Shown here piece by piece: positions 42,151 to 50,247 of a DNA stretch of 64,000 nt. How positions within the stretch are numbered: position 1 is the first letter of the stretch; each line of letters begins with the position of its first letter. The notes under the pieces are model-generated. The model did no database searches. It worked only from the letters and a program-made list of their open reading frames with translations, and was not told the origin of the DNA. The stretch is from Paenibacillus nasutitermitis. GTDB lineage: Bacteria > Bacillota > Bacilli > Paenibacillales > Paenibacillaceae. A program made the translations under genes and the position numbers. The stretch covers positions 310,001-374,000 of the forward strand of contig NZ_BMHP01000004.1 in NCBI RefSeq assembly GCF_014641075.1, in the 5' to 3' direction.

Positions 42151-43068
42151 ATGTCGAAAACTCAGAGCAAGACCCGCGATTTTCAAAGGCTGTCCCCCGG
42201 AGCCAATATACTGTTCAATATTATTGCCGCCTTGTTCGCGTTTGCCTGCGTATTTCCTTTCTTGTTCGTGCTGATTATTTCCTTCACGGATGAGAATGCG
42301 CTGGCCAGTAACGGTTATGCCATTATTCCGGATGCCTGGAGTCTGGAAGCGTACCGTTATTTGTTCAAAACCGGCGATTCCCTGCTTCATGCTTATGGAG
42401 TAACCATCTTTATCACCGTAGTGGGGACGCTGATCAGTCTGATTTTCGTGACTCTGTACGCTTATGCGATTTCCCGCAAAAGCTTTAAATACCGTCATTT
42501 CTTCAGCTTTTTGGCGTTCTTCACCATGCTGTTCAACGGAGGACTGGTCCCGACTTATATTGTCGTGACCCAGCTTCTGCACCTGGGTGACAATATCTGG
42601 GCGCTGATACTTCCGATGGCGGTGAATGCCTTCTACATTATGATTATGCGGACATTCTTCAGCACTATGGTTCCCGATGCGATCATCGAGTCGGGACGGA
42701 TTGACGGGGCAGGAGAACTGCAGACATTCCTCCGTCTGGTTCTACCGCTTTCGCTTCCGGGACTTGCCACCATCGGGCTGTTCAGTACACTCGGCTACTG
42801 GAATGACTGGTTCAACGCCCTGCTCTATATCGACAGCGCGAACCTGGTTCCGCTGCAGTCGATGCTGATGCGGATCGAGACCAGCATGCAGTTTATTATG
42901 CAGAACTCCGCCAACTCATCGCTCAATACCGGCATTCTGCAAAATATGCCGCAGGAGACAGCGCGGATGGCGATGGTTGTTCTGGCGACCGGACCGATTA
43001 TTCTTGCTTATCCGTTCTTCCAGCGTTATTTTATACAAGGACTGACGATCGGCGCAGTCAAAGAATAA
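42151..43068 (+). CDS. Sugar ABC transporter permease (LplC/YtcP-like)
   Basis: The 305-residue permease has six spans. The EAA loop reads IIESGRIDGAGELQTFLRLVLP and the ending LTIGAVKE is characteristic of the YtcP/LplC group. GAAAGGAG precedes the ATG. It lies 23 bp before the mannosidase gene, so import and hydrolysis are one transcript. Confidence 0.93.
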   Translation: MSKTQSKTRDFQRLSPGANILFNIIAALFAFACVFPFLFVLIISFTDENALASNGYAIIPDAWSLEAYRYLFKTGDSLLHAYGVTIFITVVGTLISLIFVTLYAYAISRKSFKYRHFFSFLAFFTMLFNGGLVPTYIVVTQLLHLGDNIWALILPMAVNAFYIMIMRTFFSTMVPDAIIESGRIDGAGELQTFLRLVLPLSLPGLATIGLFSTLGYWNDWFNALLYIDSANLVPLQSMLMRIETSMQFIMQNSANSSLNTGILQNMPQETARMAMVVLATGPIILAYPFFQRYFIQGLTIGAVKE

Positions 43069-43091
43069 TCATTCATGGAGGTTAAGAACAG

Positions 43092-44411
43092 ATGAAGCAA
43101 TTCCGGTTACCCAAAATCGACATGCCAAAGCTTCCGCTTCCTGTCGCCGTTCAGGCTGTACTGGATGAGGCGGAGGAGAAGCTGGCCCATCGACCCAAGC
43201 TGCTCCAGCTGTTCCACAACTGCTTTCCCAACACGCTTGAGACGGCAACCAAATGGATGGAAGACGATACGACATTCATTCTGACCGGAGATATTCCGGC
43301 GATGTGGCTGCGCGATTCAGTCGAGCAGGTGATTCATTATGTGCCGCTTGCTGCGGAAGATGCGGACCTGCAGCGGATTCTCGCTGGTCTGATCAAACGG
43401 CATATGGCAAGTATTATCATCGATCCGTACGCCAACGCCTTCAATGAGTCGGCTAACGACTGGCATTGGAATGCAGGCGACGAGACGGAGATGGGACCAT
43501 GGGTCTGGGAGCGCAAATTTGAGCTGGACTCGATCTGCTTCTCGATCCGCCTTGCCCATATGTATTGGAAAGCGACCGGCAAAAGCGATATTTTCGATGC
43601 GAACTTCAAGACGGCAATGAAGGCCATAATCGGGCTGTGGAAGACCGAGCAGCGCCATGATCAGCTCTCTGCTTACCGCTTCACGCGCGATAACGGTATT
43701 GCAACCGATACGATCCGCAATCATGGCGCGGGGATGCCGGTGAATTATACGGGGATGATCTGGTCGGGTTTCCGTCCAAGCGACGATGTATGCGATTTTC
43801 ATTACAATGTCCCTGCCAATATGTTCGCCGCTGTCTCGCTGGCGCAGCTTGGCGAAATCGCCGAGTGGGTCTATCGCGATTCGGCGATGGTGAAGGAGCT
43901 TGCCGGGCTTGAAGCGGATGTCCGCCATGGCATTGAGTTGTACGGAATTTACCGGCATCCGGAATTCGGCTCCATTTATGCCTATGAAACGGATGGCTTC
44001 GGCAATTACTGCTTGGCGGACGATGCCGGAACCCCGGGTCTGATGTCGATTCCATACCTCGGTTATACGGCCGTGGACCATCCCGTTTATCAGAATACCC
44101 GCCGGTTCGCCTTGAGCCGGAGCAACCCTTATTATTACGAGGGCAGCGCGGCCAAAGGAATCGGAAGCCCGCATACGCCTCCGGGATATATCTGGCATAT
44201 GGCCCTCTCGATGCAGGGTCTTACCGCCTCTACGAACGAGGAGAGACTCGCCATGATCGCTATGCTGGAAGCTACCGATGCGGACACCGGATATATGCAT
44301 GAAGGTTTCCATGCCGATGACCCCTCCATATTTACAAGGGACTGGTTCGTCTGGTCGAACAGCCTGTTCGCCCAGCTCGTTTACAAAGCAATGAAAGACG
44401 GCATCTTATAA
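43092..44411 (+). CDS. GH125 exo-alpha-1,6-mannosidase
   Basis: The 439-residue enzyme has no signal peptide, so it acts inside the cell on imported sugar. It belongs to glycoside hydrolase family 125 (formerly DUF1237), metal-independent inverting exo-alpha-1,6-mannosidases. Early markers are FILTGDIPAMWLRDSVEQV. The likely acid is Asp231 in RPSDD and the base is Glu404 in MHEGFH. Their separation of 173 residues equals that of the catalytic pair in characterised GH125 enzymes. GGAGG precedes the ATG. It is the last gene of the sugar operon, ended by the terminator at 44441. Confidence 0.95.
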   Translation: MKQFRLPKIDMPKLPLPVAVQAVLDEAEEKLAHRPKLLQLFHNCFPNTLETATKWMEDDTTFILTGDIPAMWLRDSVEQVIHYVPLAAEDADLQRILAGLIKRHMASIIIDPYANAFNESANDWHWNAGDETEMGPWVWERKFELDSICFSIRLAHMYWKATGKSDIFDANFKTAMKAIIGLWKTEQRHDQLSAYRFTRDNGIATDTIRNHGAGMPVNYTGMIWSGFRPSDDVCDFHYNVPANMFAAVSLAQLGEIAEWVYRDSAMVKELAGLEADVRHGIELYGIYRHPEFGSIYAYETDGFGNYCLADDAGTPGLMSIPYLGYTAVDHPVYQNTRRFALSRSNPYYYEGSAAKGIGSPHTPPGYIWHMALSMQGLTASTNEERLAMIAMLEATDADTGYMHEGFHADDPSIFTRDWFVWSNSLFAQLVYKAMKDGIL

Positions 44412-44440
44412 GCCGGATGCGCGTATACAGGCATGGATTC

Positions 44441-44474
44441 AAGCCGGAACGGTTCTTCGTTCCGGCTTTTTGTC
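44441..44474 (+). terminator. Terminator of the mannoside operon
   Basis: AAGCCGGAACG and CGTTCCGGCTT form a strong stem followed by TTTTTG. Confidence 0.92.
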
Positions 44475-44572
44475 TATGGGCAGCTTTTCCGTATCCCCTT
44501 AAGGGGATGGCGTTAGCCCGGCAGCAGCCTTTTTCACAATCGACACAAGCTATATGAAATTACTCGAATGAT

Positions 44573-44620
44573 GTTACACTTTTGTAACGACTTATCGTGA
44601 TGCCTCCTTTACCATAAAGG
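44573..44620 (+). promoter_or_regulatory. Two short inverted repeats upstream of the deacetylase gene
   Basis: GTTACA-CTTT-TGTAAC (44573-44588) and CCTTTA-CCA-TAAAGG (44606-44620) are both perfect. They lie 27-75 bp before the gene, where operators or a promoter are expected. I cannot name a regulator. Confidence 0.35.
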
Positions 44621-44646
44621 TATAGCGGAATGGGAGAGAGAGCGAT

Positions 44647-45630
44647 ATGATACCTAGAGAGTTGTTTACAGACAGGAGAAAGAAGAAAAGGCGGCGCCGC
44701 TTGGTGCTGCTGGTCATTGCCGCAGCCATCCTTTTATTTGTGGGCAGCTACAATACGCAGTCTGCCTGGGATCTGTGGGCGGATGATAACATTATCGGAA
44801 GCGCAGAAGGTGTCGAAGCATTAAGCGGAGGATCGGCGCCGGGCGATTCGCCTCGTGAAGGGCAGAATATCGCTTCGGCGGCTGGAGCTGAAGAAAACGG
44901 AGATCTGAATTTGTCGGGAAAGGTCGAGAAGCAGCCTGCCGGAACCGGCGGTCAGACGGGCCAGAAGCAGGATAAGGGAGGCAATTCAACTTTAAAGCTG
45001 GATAAACCGACCTCTCCGGTTGTACAATATGAAGCAAAAGCCGGAAGCAAGCTGGTGGCCCTTACGTTTGATGACGGGCCGGATACTTCGTACACGCCCG
45101 CTATTCTGGATATATTAAAGCAGTACAATGCAAAAGCCACTTTCTTTACCGTAGGCACGCAAATCAAGAAATACCCGGACATGATGAAGCGCATTGTCAA
45201 GGAAGGTCATGAAATCGGCAATCATACCTATCACCATAAAGATCTGTCGAAGCTCGACAGCGATCATATCGCAAACGAAATCATGTGGACGGATACACTG
45301 ATCCAGCAAGCCGTCGGATATGTACCCCGTCTGGTGCGAGCGCCGTACGGAGCGACGAACAGCACCTTAAACGAAATGATCGGGGCTAACGGACGCGATC
45401 TCGTCGGCTGGACGGTTGACACCAGAGACTGGGCGGGCGAATCGGCTGCAAGCATCAAAGCTAATGTGAACAAAAACACGAAACCCGGCGGCATTATTCT
45501 GATGCATTCTTTTGGCAGCAAGCATATTAAGAATACGGTTTCCGCTCTACCTGGCGTGATCAAGGAACTGCAGAAGAAAGGGTATACCTTCGTGACTGTC
45601 GATGAATTACTGGCTGCGAAGAAGCATTGA
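44647..45630 (+). CDS. Membrane-anchored polysaccharide deacetylase
   Basis: The product is a 327-residue NodB-type deacetylase. A very basic start and a span at about residues 18-36 anchor it outside the membrane, followed by a Gly/Ser/Glu-rich linker to about residue 125. The domain has TFDDGPD, the metal-binding His pair in HTYHH, RAPYGA, and LMHS. It probably removes acetyl groups from peptidoglycan or another wall polymer. GGGAGAG precedes the ATG. The lipoprotein and two-component genes downstream may belong to the same envelope function. Confidence 0.93.
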   Translation: MIPRELFTDRRKKKRRRRLVLLVIAAAILLFVGSYNTQSAWDLWADDNIIGSAEGVEALSGGSAPGDSPREGQNIASAAGAEENGDLNLSGKVEKQPAGTGGQTGQKQDKGGNSTLKLDKPTSPVVQYEAKAGSKLVALTFDDGPDTSYTPAILDILKQYNAKATFFTVGTQIKKYPDMMKRIVKEGHEIGNHTYHHKDLSKLDSDHIANEIMWTDTLIQQAVGYVPRLVRAPYGATNSTLNEMIGANGRDLVGWTVDTRDWAGESAASIKANVNKNTKPGGIILMHSFGSKHIKNTVSALPGVIKELQKKGYTFVTVDELLAAKKH

Positions 45631-45663
45631 TAATACAAGCGTGAGAGCGAAAGGTCAAACCTA

Positions 45664-45687
45664 TGACAGCGGATTTCGCTGTTGTCA
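45664..45687 (+). other. Hairpin after the deacetylase gene
   Basis: TGACAGCG pairs with CGCTGT and GTCA with one bulged base around GATTT. There is no T tract, so it may slow transcription or protect mRNA instead of terminating. Confidence 0.5.
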
Positions 45688-45765
45688 GGAGCGCCAAAGA
45701 AGAAGCGGATACGGTATCTTCTTTGCGGCAGTAAGGATGACCGGAAGGGGACAAGGGCAAGAAAG

Positions 45766-47172
45766 ATGAAGCGACGATATAAAGGGGGGCGCTCTGGCAG
45801 GATGATAGGGCTGATGGTAATCGGCATGCTCATCCTGACAGGCTGTCAATATACCACCACGCCGGCTGATCTTCTGCTCAGTCCGCAATCTACGCCGGAG
45901 AATGCCAAGCTGGCTTCGGCCGTGCGCGACGCGCTTCCTGTCCGGGCCAAGCTGGCGCTGCCCGTTCAGGAAGCCTCCAATGCGGCCGTCAACAAAACGG
46001 ATATTGACGGCGATGGAGAACAGGAAGCAATCGTGACTTTCGTCAATGAGAACGATACGGAGCAAGTGATGGTGCTCAAGCAGGATGGCAGCGGCCGTTG
46101 GAAGAAATGGTTCACATTCGATGAGTCCTCCAGTTACGGCATTGATCTGCTGCGCGTAGTCGATCTGGACCAGGATGGGCAGCCCGAGCTGCTTATTGGT
46201 TGGAACCAATACGGCGAGCCTCAGCATAACCTTGCAGTCTATCATATTAATGACCTTTACAACGGGGATAAGCTGCCGGGTCCCATTGCCGAGCTGCCTT
46301 ATGATTCGCTGGGCATTGGTGATGTGGACGGCAATGGCGAGCTTGAGCTTGTGCTCATCCAGCTGAATCGCGAGCAGATGAAGGCTTCCGTGCATGTTCA
46401 TGCCATTCATGAGGGGAGTATAGAGGAAATTGCTTCTGCTCCTCTGAATGGAAACGTGAATAGTTATTATAATTTGGCAATCGGCAAAATTGCCAATGGC
46501 CGTACGGGCATACTGGCCGATGCGAGTCTCGGAGCCCATTCCTCCAGTACAGTCATGCTGGCCTGGGTTGACGGCCGGCTCAGTAAAATCTATCCCCAGC
46601 CCAGGGCGAGCGGCGAGGTCGTGGAGAATAATGCCCGCCAGACCGTCGGAGGCGACGGGAATGGAGACGGGATTCTTGATATTAATGTGACACTGGAGGC
46701 GCCTGGACAAGCAGCTGATCTGCCATACAGCGAGCTGCTCTGGCTGGAGCAATACAAGCAGTGGGATGGAGCTGGAGAGTTCCAGGTGGTACAGGAGCGG
46801 TACATCGACAGCACGGACGGATACGAGCTCCGTTTTCCGGCGGAATGGCGCAATAACTATACGGTTCGACTGACGATCCTGCGGGAAGTCAGGCAGCTTG
46901 GGGTCGATTATTACAATCAGCAGACAGGAGACCGGGCGGAGCTCTTTGCCATCGAGCCGGTGCCGCTTTCGAATTGGAACGAAGAGGAGCAGGAACTGCA
47001 GGATGGTTCGAGAACCATGACCGTGCTGGCGAAGGCGGGCGGATTCGTATATGCCGCTGTCTGGTCGGAGGCGCCGGACAACTGGACGGAAGAAAGTAAA
47101 AAAGATTATGATAAACTTCAGTTGGACGAAGCGAAACTCAAGCAAGTCTTCAAGCTGCTTCCCCAGCATTGA
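45766..47172 (+). CDS. VCBS/FG-GAP repeat lipoprotein
   Basis: The product is a 468-residue lipoprotein with a lipobox LTGC about 30 residues in. Repeated Ca-binding-like loops occur: DIDGDGEQEAIV, DLDQDGQPELLI, DVDGNGELELVL and GDGNGDGILDI, each followed by a beta strand, as in VCBS or FG-GAP propeller blades. It is likely exposed on the cell surface. ATG 45766 is preceded by a weak purine-rich site; an ATG at 45802 with GGGGGG upstream would shorten the signal peptide and is possible. It lies immediately upstream of a two-component pair and could feed a signal to it (inference). Confidence 0.8.
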   Translation: MKRRYKGGRSGRMIGLMVIGMLILTGCQYTTTPADLLLSPQSTPENAKLASAVRDALPVRAKLALPVQEASNAAVNKTDIDGDGEQEAIVTFVNENDTEQVMVLKQDGSGRWKKWFTFDESSSYGIDLLRVVDLDQDGQPELLIGWNQYGEPQHNLAVYHINDLYNGDKLPGPIAELPYDSLGIGDVDGNGELELVLIQLNREQMKASVHVHAIHEGSIEEIASAPLNGNVNSYYNLAIGKIANGRTGILADASLGAHSSSTVMLAWVDGRLSKIYPQPRASGEVVENNARQTVGGDGNGDGILDINVTLEAPGQAADLPYSELLWLEQYKQWDGAGEFQVVQERYIDSTDGYELRFPAEWRNNYTVRLTILREVRQLGVDYYNQQTGDRAELFAIEPVPLSNWNEEEQELQDGSRTMTVLAKAGGFVYAAVWSEAPDNWTEESKKDYDKLQLDEAKLKQVFKLLPQH

Positions 47173-47257
47173 ATGTGTTGAATATATGTTACCGGTGAAT
47201 GCAGGGCAGGTCGGCTCGATCTCCTTGTGGTCATTTGTCAGGAGGTTGGAGCCAGCT

Positions 47258-48196
47258 ATGCGCATATTGCTGCTTGAAGATGAGGAAGCGATTCGCGGGT
47301 TTATCCGCATCAATTTAAAACGCAACGGGATGGATGTTACGGAAGCCGGGGATGGAGAGACAGCATTGGCGCTTGCCTATGCGGCCTCTCCTCCTTTTGA
47401 TGTAGCGCTGCTGGACGTGATGCTTCCGACGATCAGCGGCTTTGAGGTATGCGGCGAGCTGCGGGAGAGGTTTCCGCGGATGGGGATTATTATGCTTACC
47501 GCAAAAGCTCAGGAAGAGGACAAAATCCGCGGCCTTGAACTGGGGGCGGATGATTATGTGCAAAAGCCCTTCAGTCCCGGCGAGCTGATTGCCAGGCTTA
47601 ATGCGCTGCACAGAAGGATGATGCCGGGCGGCTTGACTTCGCAGGAGAGCGGCTCGGCTGATGGCGGGGACTCTTCGGCCGCTGGAGGCGCTTTGGGTAT
47701 GGAGATGGAAGAGGGCCGCCCCGAAGAAGGGCCTGCGGCAGAAGCGGGACATGCAGGAGATGCAGGCGCAGAGCCGGGCAGCAGCGCAGCCCAGGGAACC
47801 GGGGAGGGATCTCCCGCCGCATCGCCCGTTATTCCTTCCCGTGATGGTTGGGCGGCGTCCGCGGGTCAATCGCCCGGCGTCCGCTCAGGCGAGCTGAGCT
47901 CGGGGCCTTTCAGGCTGTCTTCGACGGAGCGGCGCTTATGGAAGGGCGGCGTGGAGATCGTATTGACGCCGACGGAATGGACGCTCGTCATGCTGCTGAT
48001 GGAGCGCGAAGGCGAAGGGCTCAGCCGCGATGATATTTTGGATGCGGTTTGGGGAAGGCATTTTATCGGCGATTTAAAAATTGTTGATGTGAATATTCGG
48101 CGAATCCGGCAGAAGCTGGAGGACAAGCCGTCCGATCCCCGGTACATCGAGACGCTCTGGGGATTCGGTTACCGCTGGAAACGGGGCGGACATTAA
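47258..48196 (+). CDS. OmpR-type response regulator with a very long linker
   Basis: The product is a 312-residue regulator. The receiver domain (1-120) has phosphoacceptor Asp53 in LLDVMLP, and the winged-helix domain (about 217-312) has LTPTEWTLVMLL and the ending GFGYRWKR. The linker between them is about 95 residues of Gly/Ser/Ala/Glu, far longer than the usual 5-20. ATG 47258 has AGGAGG 12 nt upstream. The kinase gene starts at the next base after its stop. Confidence 0.93.
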   Translation: MRILLLEDEEAIRGFIRINLKRNGMDVTEAGDGETALALAYAASPPFDVALLDVMLPTISGFEVCGELRERFPRMGIIMLTAKAQEEDKIRGLELGADDYVQKPFSPGELIARLNALHRRMMPGGLTSQESGSADGGDSSAAGGALGMEMEEGRPEEGPAAEAGHAGDAGAEPGSSAAQGTGEGSPAASPVIPSRDGWAASAGQSPGVRSGELSSGPFRLSSTERRLWKGGVEIVLTPTEWTLVMLLMEREGEGLSRDDILDAVWGRHFIGDLKIVDVNIRRIRQKLEDKPSDPRYIETLWGFGYRWKRGGH

Positions 48197-49621
48197 ATGG
48201 GCAGCCTGAGGACACGCATGGTGTGGAGCTACGGAGTGCTCATTACGCTCGTTGTGGTTCTGCTCGGCGCCATGTTCGTCACCCTTGTATGGAATTATTA
48301 TTACGGCAGCGCAGTCGGATCGGTTATCCAGCGGGCTGAGACGGAAGCGGCCCTTCATAACCGCAATATCTCCTATCAGCCAATGAAAGATAAAGCAAGC
48401 TATATGCTGCAAAATATGTCCGAGGGCACCGCGCATCTGCAGCTGCTGGATTACACGGGTTATCTGATCGTGGATAGCGACGGTCTTGCGGGAAATGGCC
48501 AGACTGTCGGTACACCCGATGTGCTTGAAGCGATGGAAGGCAAACGGGGGGTCTGGCGGGGCATCGATCCGCTCACGCATGAGCGGATCGCCGCGGTAAC
48601 GCTTCCTGTCAAACAGGATAAGCATATCGTGGCGATGTTCCGTTACACCGCTTCGTTGATAAGCGTCGACGAGACGGTGCGCAATATGCTGTGGATCACA
48701 GTGCTGGTAGGATTCACCGTCGTATTGCTGTTCTTCGCCATGAGCGTGCTGCTGGCCAACCGGATAGCCATGCCGATCCGCAATCTGACGCGCGTGGCCG
48801 AGCAGATGGCCGAAGGGGACTGGTCCCGCCGGGCGACGCCACATGAGCGGGATGAGATCGGCCGTTTGGCGGAGACGCTTAACACGATGGCTTCCGAACT
48901 GACACGGAGGGAGAAGTTGAAGACTGATTTCATCTCTTCCATCTCCCATGAGCTGCGAACGCCTCTGACCTCGATAAAAGGCTGGAGCGAGACGCTTGCA
49001 GGCGACCCCTCCGACGCCGAGGAGCTGAAAATGGGCTTGACGATCATTGACCGGGAGACGGACCGGTTGTCCGGGCTTGTTGAGGATCTGCTGGATTTCT
49101 CCAAGCTTTATGCCAAAAGCATCATCTTGCATCCGGAACCTCTGGATCTTCTGAAACCGGTCAAGGAAACGATGCTCCAGTTCGATGCGCGTGTTCAGCG
49201 GGAAGGCATCCTGCTCTCAGCCAGCCTTGGCAGCAGCCATCCTCTGATGGTGGAGGCAGACGCCAACCGGATGAAGCAGGTGCTCATTAATGTGCTCGAC
49301 AATGCTTTTAAGTTCACCCCAAGCGGAGGGAGCGTTGTTGTAACCGCGGAAGAGGAATCAGGCTGGGCGCGTATCGCTATCCGCGATTCGGGCTGCGGGA
49401 TATCGCCGGATGATCTGCCGCATGTGCTGGACAAGTTCTATAAGGGCGGCAGCCAGAAGATGGGGAGCGGGCTCGGCCTTGCCATCTGCAAGGAGATCGT
49501 GGAGATTCACGGAGGCGCTTTTCGTGTAGATAGCGTGTTGGGGGAAGGGACCATGGTGACCATCCGGCTGCCGCTTATCCGGCAGGAAGAGCCACATCCT
49601 CCCGATCAGACAGGTGCCTGA
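48197..49621 (+). CDS. HisKA sensor histidine kinase
   Basis: The product is a 474-residue kinase partner of the preceding regulator. Two spans at about residues 12-34 and 165-190 flank an extracellular domain of about 130 residues, then HAMP, HisKA with His251 in SISHELRTPL, and the ATPase with NVLDNAFKF and GSGLGLAICKEI. Layout resembles WalK/BaeS-like kinases. The signal is unknown; the upstream lipoprotein is a candidate partner. Confidence 0.94.
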   Translation: MGSLRTRMVWSYGVLITLVVVLLGAMFVTLVWNYYYGSAVGSVIQRAETEAALHNRNISYQPMKDKASYMLQNMSEGTAHLQLLDYTGYLIVDSDGLAGNGQTVGTPDVLEAMEGKRGVWRGIDPLTHERIAAVTLPVKQDKHIVAMFRYTASLISVDETVRNMLWITVLVGFTVVLLFFAMSVLLANRIAMPIRNLTRVAEQMAEGDWSRRATPHERDEIGRLAETLNTMASELTRREKLKTDFISSISHELRTPLTSIKGWSETLAGDPSDAEELKMGLTIIDRETDRLSGLVEDLLDFSKLYAKSIILHPEPLDLLKPVKETMLQFDARVQREGILLSASLGSSHPLMVEADANRMKQVLINVLDNAFKFTPSGGSVVVTAEEESGWARIAIRDSGCGISPDDLPHVLDKFYKGGSQKMGSGLGLAICKEIVEIHGGAFRVDSVLGEGTMVTIRLPLIRQEEPHPPDQTGA

Positions 49622-49637
49622 TGCAAACACGCCAATG

Positions 49638-49757
49638 TTATTCTTTATAAAAAAGGGACTTGCGGTGGATGAAAACGAATGTTAAAGCCGCGGCGGCTCC
49701 CAGTATCAAAATGGTGCTGAGCCAATGACGGGTTATCCATTCAATCAGATGGGACAT
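49638..49757 (-). CDS. Small single-span membrane protein, 39 residues
   Basis: On the minus strand ATG at 49757 follows AAGGAG by 11 nt and opens a 39-codon frame to TAA at 49640-49638. The peptide has a short amphipathic N-terminus with two Trp, one span of about 20 residues (STILILG through TFVFI), and a basic-aromatic tail IHRKSLFYKE. This is the build of regulatory small membrane proteins. It is convergent with the histidine kinase gene, whose stop lies 16 bp away. I see no clear promoter. It could modulate the kinase or be unrelated. Confidence 0.6.
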   Translation of the reverse strand: MSHLIEWITRHWLSTILILGAAAALTFVFIHRKSLFYKE

Positions 49758-49898
49758 CAGCAGCTCAGCTCCTTTAGCGCCGTAAATTACCTTGCCAAGT
49801 AGTATGGATTTTTCGTCTGGAAGTTAGTCATGGGTTCGGTTGGATGGATATGGCTGCCCCATATAAGGGTAATAATTAATAATGAGGACATGTTAAGG

Positions 49899-49925
49899 GA
49901 GTCACGTCAGGTGGCTCTTTTTTTT
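49899..49925 (+). terminator. Intrinsic terminator beyond the kinase gene
   Basis: GAGTCAC/GTGGCTC with one G-T pair is followed by eight T residues. It is probably where plus-strand transcripts from the two-component operon end, which would make them antisense to the small membrane protein. Confidence 0.8.
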
Positions 49926-50247
49926 ATGCCTATCGTCTTGATCAAACACCCATATAACATGAAAAGTTAGCTATATGTCTATAATTAAAAACTGGAAATA
50001 AATATACTATGAATACCAGTTAATGCAATCATTTATAATAACAATTAAAGGAAATAAGTGAAAATATAATTAAACTATTACCTTAAATTCAAAATTTCAT
50101 TTTATTTCCTTCATGATATTTTAAAAAAAACGATAGATATCATAAAATTGTTAGGTTATAATACTAACGTTGAGGTTAATTATTTCGCTGATAATTGGAA
50201 ATTATTTGCGATAAAACCCTGGCAAAATTATATTTGGGGGTCTATTC
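49926..50247. other. AT-rich upstream region of the oligopeptide importer
   Basis: This stretch is strikingly AT-rich against GC-richer neighbours and has no gene. It contains GTTAG (50150-50154) and CTAAC (50164-50168) flanking a perfect TATAAT (50157-50162). A direct repeat AATTATTTCGC / AATTATTTGCG lies about 20 bp further on. These look like a promoter-operator region for the opp genes, but the -35 is poor. Confidence 0.45.

Noticed and set aside
49829..49969. A short frame from ATG 49829 across the terminator
   Set aside because: It has no ribosome binding site and passes through the terminator hairpin and T tract.
49980..50230. CodY box upstream of oppA
   Set aside because: Several AT-rich candidates were compared with AATTTTCWGAAAATT and matched at too few positions.
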